Of a stretch of 64,000 bases of DNA, positions 10,560-21,137 are shown one piece after another. The translations under genes and the position numbers were made by a program. The stretch is from the NCBI GenBank assembly GCA_026075535.2, contig AP026544.2, positions 10,416,001-10,480,000 on the forward strand. The letters run 5' to 3'. The stretch's first letter is position 1, and every line of letters begins with the position of its first letter. The stretch is from Tricholoma matsutake (Eukaryota; Basidiomycota; Agaricomycetes; Agaricales; Tricholomataceae). The notes beneath the pieces are model-generated. The model ran no database searches. It saw nothing but the letters and a program-made list of their open reading frames with translations, and was not told the origin of the DNA.

Positions 10560-11848
10560 GAAGATCAAAGAAGAATGGCCCTCTGCATGAGGCTGATGAT
10601 GATGCAGTGGATACTGTTACACATGTAGAAGTTGAGGTCAACACAAAACATAAACCAAAAACAAAGTGCATGAATGTCCCCCTGACTGCAGTTATGGAAG
10701 ATCATGAATTGAATTCTGGTATATAGGATAATCCAAATCTTGCTCCAGAATGGGATATGCAAGAACCTCAGGTGGCCGATGAGCTGATTTGGCCACAGAT
10801 CAGCATGGTCAGCTTCTGACACTGATTGACTTACTGAGGCTCATATACAACTAATAGAGACAGTGAGACTATGTCTTGGAGTTTGTGGGATGAGTGGATA
10901 ATTGCTGCAAGCATCCCAGGCTCAGCAGGCATGGTCCATTGACAAACAGGTTTGCAACCACTGTCAACTGAATAAATGGGGAATTTGGAGATGTGTTAAT
11001 TGTTCACTAGGAAGGACACTTTGCCAAACATATATGTGCATAACACACAGGCAAAATCCCTTCCATTACATTGAATGCTGGACTGGCATGCACTTCTGCC
11101 ATGTGGAGCTATGGGAGGCTGGCACATACCTTTTAGTCCAGCACCAGACAGATGAGCTGATTTGCAATGCTCTTCACTTTCAAATAAAATATCTGGAGAC
11201 ATTTGAAGACATGAAGGATAAAGCAGAGCAAGAGTCAGCCAATTGGCATCAGCCTGCTTCATATGACTCAGCATCGGCCCCATATCACAACTTGGCATTG
11301 GGAAGGACAGAGAATACAGCAGATGAAACTGGGGCCAACAATGAGACTGGGGGCAACACAGCTTTTTTTGATTGCCTTGATGGCAAAGGGCATCAAGGAA
11401 AGGGCAATATTGACATTGAGGATAGTTTACAAGACCTCTTGGATGGCAATGATGAACATGAAGCTGAACATGCTGATGAAGACATCCATGGGTTTCAACC
11501 ATATTTGCCTAATCCTATGGAAGGGAATCAAACAGTGGAACAATGGATGAGGGCTGATGCCAAGGCAACTACCATGCTGGCAACTGCTGATGCCTTGAAC
11601 AACAGTTATATCTGTGTGGTGCATATGAATGGAATACATCACTTAGCGATGGTTACCTGCCAGTGTCAGGGGAAACACTGAATTCTCTTGGATCTAGTAA
11701 CCAGTCACTTGCTACCCACAAGCTTCACCAAAATACACACTCTTTTCACTGTGCAGGTTCTAGACCACTTTTTGTTCTGTCATCTAGAATTGAAGGCATT
11801 GGCCTAGCAGTCTTACCAGCTGATTCAGTGCATAACTTTGCCAATGAG
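10560..11848 (+). pseudogene. KDZ transposase, N-terminal part with CxC2-like cluster
   Basis: Decayed open stretches, the best at 10902-11681, match the N-terminal layout of KDZ (Kyakuja-Dileera-Zisupton) transposases as I know them. A cysteine cluster (CNHC...WRCVNC...LCQTYMC..H) is followed by NPFHYIECWTG and an L...G...L segment. An acidic stretch comes next, then VVHMNGIHHLAMVTCQC. In the next frame a TLFTVQVLDHF-like motif at 11738-11775 corresponds to the family's 'TAFTF-vLd-F'. These are established family hallmarks; the frameshifts and stops show that it is dead. It is separated from its catalytic half (13839-14830) by the element 11849-13838. Confidence in the family is good; exact ends are uncertain. 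Confidence 0.8.
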
Positions 11849-12088
11849 CTGTAATTTAATCTTCCCCACCTATTCCGATCGGAGTCCAGTTATTCCAGTT
11901 ATTCCAACCAGAATCCAGTTATTCCAACCAGAATCCAGTTATTCCGACCAAAATCCAGTTATTCCGACCAGAATCCAGTTATTCCGACTGGATTCTAGTT
12001 ACTCCAGATACTCAACTTAGAGTATATACCCTAATGGATAGTCAAATTTCAAGTCTTAAGTTGTCAAAGTGCCTACAAAATATATTTG

Positions 12089-12177
12089 TGCAGAGTAAGG
12101 ATTGAACTCAAGACATCTTGATTAGAGTGATCACATGACAAACCAAGCATGTGTGCTTAACCAGTTGAGCCACAGGA
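12089..12177 (-). other. tRNA-like Pol III module, left arm
   Basis: On the minus strand the sequence reads CCTGTGGCTCAACTGGTTAA (A-box-like, consensus TRGCNNARYNGG), then after about 50 bases GAGTTCAATCC (B-box-like, GGTTCRANYCC). The spacing fits a tRNA, but the arms do not fold into a clean cloverleaf, so I call it tRNA-derived and not a tRNA gene. Transcription would run toward the left end of the element. Confidence 0.6.
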
Positions 12178-12269
12178 GAATTATTAGTTAGTAATATAAG
12201 GTTTATCATGACACTCAAACTCACAACTCTAATTTTTTTCGAAGTAGTTAAGACCAAATTTTTTTAATT

Positions 12270-12545
12270 AACCACATCCCTCACATTGAATGTGAGGGAG
12301 TGGGGATGATTGTGATTACATACATAAACAAAAAATCCTCCCTCTCACAAGATGCAAGAGGGAGATTTATTTATATACATAAAAAGCTAACCCCTCACAT
12401 TTGGCGTGAGGGGGGAGGTAAAAATGTGAAGAAAAAAATCCCTCCCCCACACAAAATAGGGGAGGGGGGGCACAATACTAATAAATAATTAAAAGTAATA
12501 AAAAAATCCCTCCCCATGCAAAGTGTGGGGGAGGGGAAGGGGACA
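12270..12545. repeat. Array of five short hairpins, about 50-60 bp apart
   Basis: Five C-rich/G-rich palindromes occur in regular order: near 12277-12301 (CTCACATTGAATGTGAG), 12340-12366, 12391-12420, 12441-12470 and 12506-12536. Each has a stem of the form CCTCCCC...GGGGAGG with a 5-10 base loop. They are separated by A-rich linkers (ATAAAAAATCC, AAAAAAATCC). Stems are kept although their sequences differ, so the folding itself may matter. Confidence 0.7.
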
Positions 12546-12572
12546 CAACCCTGCTGTGCTAGGTGTGTTGTC

Positions 12573-12889
12573 TGTCATTCCACCCATGATCCACCCCACG
12601 AGCAGTTGCTCATGAGGCTGGGGGTGGGTGGCTTGTTGTCATTGTCATTCCACCCTCGATCCATTCCATGAGCAGTTGCTCATGAGGCTGGGGGTGGGTG
12701 GTGTATTTTCATCTCCTATCCCTGCACCTGGGTGTCATTCCACCCACATTCCTCCCCATGAGCAGTTGCTTGTGAGGCTGGGGGTGGGTGGTGTGTCATT
12801 GTCATCTCCTGTCCCTGTGCCTGGGTGTCGTTCCACCCATGATCCACCCCATGAGCAGTTGCTCGTGAGGCTGAAGGTGGGTGGCTTGT
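12573..12889. repeat. Four copies of a 59-bp palindromic unit
   Basis: Units start at about 12573, 12646, 12733 and 12825. Each begins TGTCATTCCACCC, contains the perfect core palindrome ATGAGCAGTTGCTCAT (or a one-base variant) and ends GGGGGTGGGTGG. The CCACCC/GGGTGG flanks pair around the core, so every unit can form a long stem. Spacers of 15-35 bp differ. A poly-T/poly-G run follows at about 12929-12956. Confidence 0.8.
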
Positions 12890-13520
12890 CATCGTTCATC
12901 ACTGTCATCCCCCATTTGGATTTTTGTTTTTTTTTTTTGGGGGGGGGGGGGGGGTTTGGGCATGTCAGTGTGATGTGGCATGAGTACAGAGGTTGGTGGG
13001 TGCCTACTAGGCAGGTACCCCCCTTCTGGGGTCTCCTGGCATCCCTCTGCACCCTTCTAGCCCCTGTTGACAGCCTCACATCCCATTTGAATGGGGAGGA
13101 GGGGATTGGGTGGGTGTGGGCATGGGTTGCATGTTTTTCATCATGGCAGGTTGTCCCCAGTAGTATATAACCTAAAAAGCAATAAAATACAATTAGTTGA
13201 TTGATAAAACAAAAAGCAAAAAAAGAAAAAAAAGAAAAACTTATCTATGGCCCAAACAACAGTTGCCATCATTTGGGCCCATGTTCCATCCAGTCAGCTC
13301 ATTTGAAGGTGGTGGTGATGGTGGGAGTGGGTGTGCACACAGTGGTGGTAGTAGAGTGGAGAGGAGGAGGAGGTGGCGTTGACGATGGTTGTGAGCTGGC
13401 AGTCATGTGTCATGTGTCATGCAGTGCATGCGGCTATGTGTATGGCTGGTTACTACACCCTTAATTGGGTAATAAAGGTATCAAAGAGTAATAAAGGTAT
13501 TAAATGTAGGTAGAAATAAA

Positions 13521-13600
13521 GCCTTGGTAGATCAGTGGTTAAGCATGTTGTTCTGTGTGTAAACCCATGTAGACCCAAGGTCGAGTGTTCAATTCTTACT
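13521..13600 (+). other. tRNA-like Pol III module, right arm
   Basis: The sequence reads GGTAGATCAGTGGTTAAGCA (A-box-like) then, after about 45 bases, GTGTTCAATTC (B-box-like). It is the counterpart of the module at 12089-12177 in inverted orientation: both share GGTTAAGCA and the GTTCAAT core, with AGTAAG on the outer side of the B-box on the complementary strand. Transcription would run toward the right end of the element. A perfect cloverleaf is not evident. Confidence 0.6.
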
Positions 13601-13838
13601 GAATGTGAAACTTTTATTTGGGAAAGCACATGCATTCTGGTTATTCTGGTTCATCTGGTTGTGATGAGTCCAGTCAGATTCCGGGGATTCCGGGTGTAAA
13701 TTGGATCTTCTGACTGGAATTGTGCTGCATAGGGAAAACTACATAAAAAGAAAATTTTACCGGATTTCAGAAATTCCAGAAATTCCAGCTGGACAAACCA
13801 GAATTCAACTGGAATAGGTAGGGGAGTGTAAAGTACTC

Positions 13839-14830
13839 CCAATGAGGCCTGCTGAAGTGGTCAACCTCTACCATGAGCTTTGGGCATGTCCCGCTTATGG
13901 TGTTGGATGTAATTACTGTCTGGCCTGTCCTCAAGTAGGGATAAATATACTGGAAAATTGGAAGGATGATGTGAACTGGTGGGTGACTAAATAACTTGAT
14001 TGTACAAGGTGTATCTAAAATGATACTATGGAACTCAGATTTGTTTTTGAACACATATTTGTGACCAATGGCAATTTCAAAGCTGACCATGTTTGGCAGA
14101 AAAACTCCAATACTGATATATGGCTGTGGGATGGAGCTGGGATGGCCCCCAATCAGGCTGAATGTGAGCAGTTCCTCCAAGCTGCCATAGAACATTTGAT
14201 GGTAGGTACACTTCACTTGGTGGCAGCCAATGCTGATGCTGCTTCCAATGTCAGTCCTGATCTGTACCCAGGTTTCCAGAAGGCTCCTTGCAAAAATAAA
14301 TTCCAAGCCATTGTGAATGCTTTTTTTGGCATCAAAGGCATGTGATAGGATTGGAGTAGTGGCCATTGCATGTGCATGGCATGGCTGTTATGCACCCAAT
14401 GCACTGGTGGACTTGTTTCAGGGAGAACAGCAAAAGAATGTAGACTTTGCTTTCCTTCAAGCACTGAAGATCACCAGGGTTGACCCTCAGCAGGGAGTAA
14501 TGCTCATTTACAACATTATCTACATTATCTACATTCTGGAGTGTATTGGTGCACATCTTCTGGCTGACTTGACCATTTACCAGGCCATTGGGCTGTTGCA
14601 TGTTCATGGCTACAAGAATGAATGCTTTTTTTGCTACACTCCATCTTTCATTCCAGGGTCTGGGATTGTAGCAGGGGAAATACTCAAGTCTTTGTGGTCA
14701 TCACTGAATTCCATTTCCACAACAGTCAGAATGGAAATGCTCGATGATCATGCTACAGATTCAAATCACAAGGAAATGCTTGGCATGGCAGTCACACCGT
14801 GCTCAAAACCTCAAGAAGCCCTTCAGATCT
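13839..14830 (+). pseudogene. KDZ transposase, catalytic part
   Basis: Continues the relic at 10560-11848. Read across frames it shows the KDZ core in order: VVNLYHELWACPAYG, CLACPQVGINI (CPxCPxPGxN), DGNF-like NGNFKADH, WLWDGAGM, IGVVAIACAWHGCYAPN (the ACxRHGC motif), LVDLFQGEQQKNVDFAFLQAL, IYNI (YDI) and then IGLLHVHGYKNECFFCY, FIPGSGIVAGEILKSLWSSLN and MLDDHATDSNHKEM. The family's acidic catalytic positions are partly replaced (for example YNI for YDI). Frameshifts and a stop separate the segments; the C-terminal end is missing where Copia-A begins. Confidence 0.85.
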
Positions 14831-14879
14831 CCACACAACATGCTTGCCTTCAGGAAAGATCTAATTTGCTAGTCAACAA

Positions 14880-17800
14880 ATCTCTGTTAACTTTCACTGT
14901 GGCTAGCACAAGTACCTTCCCTATCAATCCTATCATGACTACCAACAACCCTACATCTTGTGAACCTAGTATTCAATTAGTCAAACCTCACGAAGGCGCT
15001 ATCACCAAGGTCTCTGGAGAAGGACTGACAGGCCCCAACTGGGTAACCTGGCACATTTGCATGTGATCACTTCTTGCATTGTGTAAAGTCAAGTCCTATG
15101 TCTATGATGAAATCCAACAACTGAATTGTGAAGAAGACCCTGTTGGACATGAAACCTGGAAGGACAATGACAACTACGCCAAGCATCTTATTACTCAGAA
15201 TGTTGGCAACAAATCCATTGATCACATCCAGCACAACTCAACATCTCATGTTGCTTGGAAGAATCTCAAGACCATTTACAAGGACAAGAGCCAGGAGACT
15301 GTCAATGTGATTATCCACAATCTCTGGCACACTACTGCTGAAGATCAGTGACCATCTCACTACTCTCAAGAGGTATTGGGAGCACCTCAACCTAGTCGAC
15401 AACAACAATTTCATGATCCCGGAAGTCCAATTCAAGATCACCATTGTCTCTTCCTTACCTCCATCCTTGGATACCTTTACTTGGCCCTACATAAGCATCA
15501 ATAAGGGTGACAATGCTGATCTGAAACTTCAGGCAACATCCCAGGAGCTCATCAGAGTTCTTAAGGAGGAATCCATAAGACAATCGCGACATGCCTGGAA
15601 ACTTGATAAGAAAGATGCCATCTACCAAGCTACTACCTCCAAGCCATCTCTCAAGAGTTGCCTTAGGGATGCCAAATGCTGCAGCTAATGTGGTGGACAA
15701 AGTCACAAGACTATTGAATGCAGATTCCTTGACCAAAGCAAATGTGGCACCTGTGCCATAAGACCAAAGACTGTTACTTGAAGAAGGCAAAGGAGATGAA
15801 GCATCAGAAGGACAGAGAAAGAAGAGATGAATGAAGGAGAGGAAAAGAAGATTGGGATGGTGATGGACATATTGTATTCGCTCTCAGGGAGTCATCAAAA
15901 ATTGTGTTCAACACTTCTGAGGAAGGTCAATTCTTTTAACTTCAATAATCCTGATGTAAACAACTCCAGTGAAATCAATGAGTGACTTATCTTTTATGAT
16001 TGGCTTGCTGACAGTGCAATGACCTCACACATCAGCAATAGATGTGAAGCCTTTACATCATTCCACCCATTATATGATACAAAAGTATTGGTCATTGGAA
16101 ATATGAAAGCAAAGGCTGAAGGATGAGGTACAGTTGAGCTGATATCTTTGTGCAATGGGCACAACTACATCCTAGAGCTCAAAGATGTCCTCTATATCCC
16201 ATCCAACTGCAATTATCTTATTGCACTAGGCAAATGGGACACATTATACAGGAGGAGGGGGAACAATAACTCTCATCACAAAAGATGGGATTTTGGTGCC
16301 ACAAGGCACCAAAGTAGAGAACAATCTCTACAAAATGAAGGTTGCTATTTGTAAACTGAATGCTACATTCCCCAAAGTGACACTGGCTACTCCTCAAACC
16401 TTCTTAGCCAGTGAACAAGCTGGGAAACATGGCATAGACGATTTGGTCATATAAGCTACAGTGGGTTACAAAAACTACTAGATAAAAGGCTGGTAAAGGC
16501 TTCAGCATGGATACACATATGTCAAAACCTGACTGTATTGCTTGTACTGAGTTGAGACAATTTGTGGAACCATATGGTCAACAAACTGACTGGAAAACTG
16601 AACCCAGAGAACTTACTCATATCAACTTATGAGGCAAGTATGACATTGCATCCATCAATAGGAATCACTATTATATCATATTCATTGATGACTCCGAGAG
16701 ATTCATAACCACAGAATTCCTGAAATGGAAGAACAAGGCTGCACAAAAGGTCAAAGACTACCTGGTGTACCTTATAAACCATGACAAGAAACCCAAGGCA
16801 ATTCATATTGACCATGGCAAAGAGTTTGTCAATGAAAACTTTATGGCATGGTGTAGTGAAAGAGGAATAGAAATCCAAATGATGGCACCATATCCACCCT
16901 CACAAAATGATGTAGCTGAGTGGATGAACTGTACTCTCATTGAACTAGCTCATGCAATGATGTGAGAGCAACCCCAATTTTTATCAGAATATGCCATTAG
17001 CCATGCTTCATACCTTCAGAGTTGTGCATACACAAAAAGCCTTGGAAATCAAACACTGTATGAGAGAAGATTCAAGGCAAAGCTGAATATATGTCATCTT
17101 TGAGAATTTGGATCTCCCATTTGGGTTCTGCTTCAAGGTCAGCACCCAAGATGGAACCTAAATCAAGACAGTGTGATTTCATGGGCTACAATGATGGTTC
17201 AAAGTCCATCAAATACTACAATGTGGAGACCTGCAAAGTCCCTACTTAATTTTCATTTCCTATCTCTCACAAATGATGAAACCCCTCCAGAGCCTACAGA
17301 GGTAATACCAGATGCAGTGCTTGAGGGGAGCCAGAGGGGAGCACACTGCTGACACCAGGAAATAGCAGTGATAATTTAAAGCAGAAATGAGATGAAGAGG
17401 AAGAACCAAAATGCACTAGAGGTATATGTATTGACTACTGATATCTTCAAAACCCTTTTACCAATGAAGATGAAGACACTAATGAAGCTATCTTCTCATC
17501 AGAGGAAGCATTACAGCTGGAGATGAACTCAAGAGCTTGAAGGAAGCTAAGAGTTCTCCAGATTGGGAGAAGGCAACTCAAACTGAACTAGCCCAGCTCC
17601 AACCAATGGGGACTTGAGAGATCACCAGATATCATTCCATTGGCCAACAAGTGGGTGTTCATCAAAAAGAGGGACATAACCAGCAAAATAGTCAAGCAGA
17701 AAGCGAGACTAGTGGTTGTGCAATGACCTGGATATGATTATGTTGAGACTTTCTCACCTGTTGTCCAAATGGATACTATTCGAGCTATATTGGCATTAGC

Positions 17801-18842
17801 ATAAGGAGTCAGACGGGAAACTCAGAAAATTCAGTTGATCCATGTACTTACATCAAGCAAGATGGAGATGAAGTGGTGATAATCACAGTTTGGGTGGATG
17901 ACCTACTCTTATTTGTGTCATTGAATGATCTTATGCAGCAAACAAAATCAGATTTATGTAGTGAATGGGAAGTTACTGATCTTGGTAAACCAACCAAGAT
18001 TGTAGGCATTGAAATCACTCAACCCAATGATTCCATGACCATCTTGCAGAAAGCCTATGTCAAATCCATCCTACAATGTGGGCCTTAACAAAATGAGTGG
18101 CTCAGTGATGTCAATGGATCCTCATATCAAATTAGAACCAAATCCTAATAGAAATGAGGGAAACTGGAGTAATTCATTCACGAGACTTCTTGGAGAGCTT
18201 CAATTTCTAGCAAATAGCACACAACCTGATATAGCATTTGCCCTAAATCAACTGGCAGCCTACACTTCCAATCCAAGCATACAACATGTTATGGCATTGA
18301 AACAGATATTGTGATACTTAGCTGGAACCAAAAACCTCAGCATCACTTATTCAAAAACCTCTACAAACCTGAACAACAACTCCAACTTCTTCTATGGATT
18401 TGCAGATGCTGCCTTTGAAAATCATGATGACCATAAATCAACATCTGCATATGTTTACATAGCAGGGAAATCCAAGAAGCAAACTACAATTGCTCTTTTG
18501 TCAACAGCAGCCAAATATGTTGCTTTATCAGAAGCCAGATGTGAGGCTTTTTGGCTCCAGAATATTTTTGAAGAGCTTGGCTATACTCAAGAATTTCCTA
18601 TGCTCATTAAAGGAGATAATGATGGTTTGATTTCCATGGCCAAAAATCAACAATTCCATAATTGAAGCAAACACATAGCTATCAGATGGCATTGGGTCAG
18701 GGATCTAGTTGAGCAAGGCCTCATATTGATTGAGAATTTCTGAGATCCTCAACAAACAGCTGATGTCCTCACAAAAGCTCTTCCACATCTGAAACATCAA
18801 CAGCATACTTCCAAGATGGGGCTGGTGTCAACTTGAGGGGGA
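14880..18842 (+). mobile_element. Copia-A relic (gag-PR-INT-RT-RH), 5' truncated
   Basis: Ty1/Copia coding order is preserved through many stops. Gag-like (UBN2 type) sequence covers 14940-15700: LTGPNWVTWH, then VAWKNLKTIYKDKSQETV, and a zinc-knuckle remnant CGGQSHKTIEC. Protease is near 16000 (WLADSAMTSHIS). Integrase covers 16620-17010 (FIDDSERFITTEFL, HIDHGKEFVNENF, APYPPSQNDVAEW). RT is near 17880-18060 (WVDDLLLFV), and RNase H runs to 18835 (ADVLTKALPH). It ends TTGAGGGGGAG before TGTTAGGAGG, a purine tract and LTR start. No 5' LTR is visible; the KDZ relic abuts it. Clearly inactive. Confidence 0.88.
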
Positions 18843-19412
18843 GTGTTAGGAGGCAAGCTGACTAGTGAGTAGGTAGTGTGACTATGTAGTATGGCATAGC
18901 TAATATTAGTAAGGTAGTCAGACAACAAAAAACAATTGAGTTTACCTTGAGCACTCATCATCATGTGGGCTCATAAGTCAGCAACTACACCGTTACCGAA
19001 AGGAAATGCTCAATTCTGGAGGAATGAGGTAATCAATCAGCTCAGTTTGGGGGTGCAAACTATGGTCTGTTAAGTGCTTATTAAGCAGTAATGGATTATA
19101 TAATCCAACAGCATCTGATGCAATTGAGGGGGTAAATGTCCCACTCTCAAGTGCTTAATTGTGGGAAATTAGGGCATATTTCTAGGAATTGTAGGGAGAA
19201 GAGACAAATTAGGGAAGGAAAGAATGAAGAAGTGGAGGAAGACATGGAGGAAGAAGTAAGCAGCCAAATTTTGTGGAAGATTCCCCATGAAGGTTTCACC
19301 CATATGTAGTTGTACTTTGGTTTTCCTACAGGGGATACAGAGAAGAGAAACTTCAATAGTGAGGAGAATAAGTCTAGGTCACATGCTGACAAACCTGACA
19401 ACCCTAGAGGTA
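18843..19412 (+). other. Copia-A 3' LTR start and a gag fragment
   Basis: TGTTAGGAGGCAAGC at about 18844 starts what is probably the Copia-A 3' LTR; its far end is not definable without the partner LTR. A different fragment at about 19150-19311 encodes LNCGKLGHISRNCREKR, a zinc-knuckle remnant (first Cys lost), and a Glu-rich tail, as in a gag nucleocapsid. It could come from another retroelement. Confidence is low for the parts, fair for their retroelement origin. Confidence 0.45.
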
Positions 19413-20099
19413 TTTACACTCCCCTCTGTTTTCCTATTGGACTCCTAGGAATCCTACCATATTCCAATGGGAATTTTTTCCAGGCAATTTGACATGAAAT
19501 GGCAGGTTCCAGGGTTTGTTAGTCCTAGTCCAGTCCAATGTATACTGATTGGAATATTGAAATTTCCTAGCACTTTCCGGTCACAGAAGTCCTATAGGAA
19601 TATTCCAAGGTTATACCAAGGCATAGGAATCCTATAGGAGTCTGACTGTCAATTAATTAGACATAAATCATGTATTAATGGTGGATTGAATCCAAAGCCT
19701 CATTGTGAGGAGACCATATGAGCACAATAGCAACCATGGGCACATGAGGGAGACCTTACATCAGCCATATCATGACTCACAATGGCCCATCTAAGTCTGT
19801 TTGGCTTGTTGCACAGCCACATCCAGCTCAGCACCACCACCATCACTGCTGCTGCCACCTCTCTCCCTCCCTCACCCTTTTACCACCACCAGCACTCTGT
19901 CAGCACCAACTCCATTGCTGCTCCCATGGCCACTTCCACACCAGCAAATGGCTTTAGGAGCTGCAAATGCTGGTGGTCAACAGCAGTGCAGGCCCAAATG
20001 ATGCAATTATCATTTGGGCCCTAAGTAAGTTTTTTCCATTTCATTTCTTGCTTTTACTTATTGTATTTCTTTCTTTTTAGTATGTAATTTGATGCAGAT
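19413..20099. mobile_element. Second, truncated member of the tRNA-module TIR family
   Basis: It starts GTATTTACACTCCCCTCTGT, matching the complement of the right end of the element at 11849-13838 (GTACTTTACACTCCCCTACC). About 245 bp in, the minus strand again has a B-box-like GGATTCAATCC (near 19676-19686) after a tRNA-like stretch to about 19765. The segment 19990-20090 (CAAATGATGCAA...CATTTGGGCCC, then a T-rich run) matches the complement of 13160-13290. The right side is cut off by the family-A element at 20100. No ORF is supported. Confidence 0.6.
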
Positions 20100-20865
20100 T
20101 AGTGTTTGAGGGTCCAGTCCATAGGACTGAAAAAAAGATCGAAACTGGACTGACTTGGACCAACAAAGACCAGACCAGAGGTCTATTTATGCACTGGTCT
20201 TTTGCAGTCCAGTTAACAGTCTTTCATCTTTGAAAATTATTATTATAAAACCACAAAAGACCAGTTTAAACCAGTTGAGACTGGTCTGATCATGGAAGCC
20301 TATATTGTACCATGTTACCACATATAATGCAGTAAATCTGATCTGTGGGTCATCAAAAACAATTGAGAATTGAGCAGGATATAACCAAATACATTTGTGT
20401 ACAAGTATTTTGTTGTACCAGATTGACTTTGATTGTATCTCACTCACATTTTAATCATTTTCTTCATTCAATTGGTGAATATGGGGCATATATGTAGTAG
20501 AATATTCCCACCATCAATCAATGTAGGGTATGCATCACATAATTTATGGTTGTCATATTACATTTTGCCCAAGTCTTTAGCAGATGTCATTTTGTTTTGA
20601 AATCTCTTAAAAGTTAGGCCAAAAGATGGTAATTTACAGGGTTTATCACAACATATAATCCTTTCAAGGTCCTGAGTAATGGTTTTTGAAATACAGATGG
20701 TTTATATTGGTATGACAATTTTCACAAAAAAAAACCATTCCTAGAAGGTCTGGTTCAGTCCTCCCAACATTGGGGATGGTCCTAGACCAGTTTCAGTTTC
20801 AGTTGTGGTCTTTTAATTTTTCATCAAAAAAACTGGACTGGACTGGACTGGACCCTTTAACACTA
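20100..20865. mobile_element. Family-A hAT-like element, copy 2
   Basis: A 766-bp element with terminal inverted repeats TAGTGTTTGAGGGTCCAGTCC-like on the left and GGACTGGACCCTTTAACACTA-like on the right. It has internal motifs shared with 31561-32399 and 51356-52172 (cataggactgaaaaaaagat, ggtctatttatg, tcacataatttatggttgtc). No ORF longer than a few dozen codons is convincing, so it is non-autonomous. No matching 8-bp duplication is visible, fitting its older, more diverged sequence and an altered left flank. Confidence 0.8.
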
Positions 20866-21137
20866 TTTAGGAGTGACTGTGCACATATCACCTGACAGGT
20901 CTGACATCCTCACTCTTCATCAAACTCCATCCCATTCTGTTAGAGGTGTTGGAGGTTCTTTGATTGCCACCATTGATATTGGTGATATCAAATTCAAGAT
21001 ATCTTGAGGTGCATCAATCATGGGCTCTACATCCCAAATTCAGCAGTCTGATTCATCTCCGTGGGCATGCTGACAGACAACTCAAATGTTGCTACACACT
21101 TGATAACTACATGTTGGGTCACTTACAAATCCAATGG

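Larger units (their letters stand above)
11849..13838. mobile_element. 2-kb TIR element with tRNA-like modules in both ends
   Basis: A 1990-bp insertion flanked by a perfect 8-bp duplication CCAATGAG (11841-11848, 13839-13846). Its ends are inverted repeats: left TAATCTTCCCCACCTATTCC, right (complement) TACACTCCCCTACCTATTCC. The similarity continues loosely for about 330 bp. About 240 bp in from each end is a tRNA-like A-box/B-box module pointing outward. The centre holds hairpin arrays and no ORF of note. Removing the element and one duplication rejoins the KDZ reading frame in phase, so the boundaries are secure. The 8-bp duplication suggests a hAT-type transposase acting in trans. A related end lies at 19413. 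Confidence 0.85.

Noticed and set aside
12929..12956. Poly-T/poly-G run as a retroposon tail
   Set aside because: It lies in the middle of the TIR element with no retroposon-like sequence beside it; a simple repeat is enough to explain it.
12089..13600. Functional tRNA genes
   Set aside because: The A/B boxes are recognisable, but acceptor and anticodon arms do not pair well and both lie inside a transposon. I call them tRNA-derived modules only.
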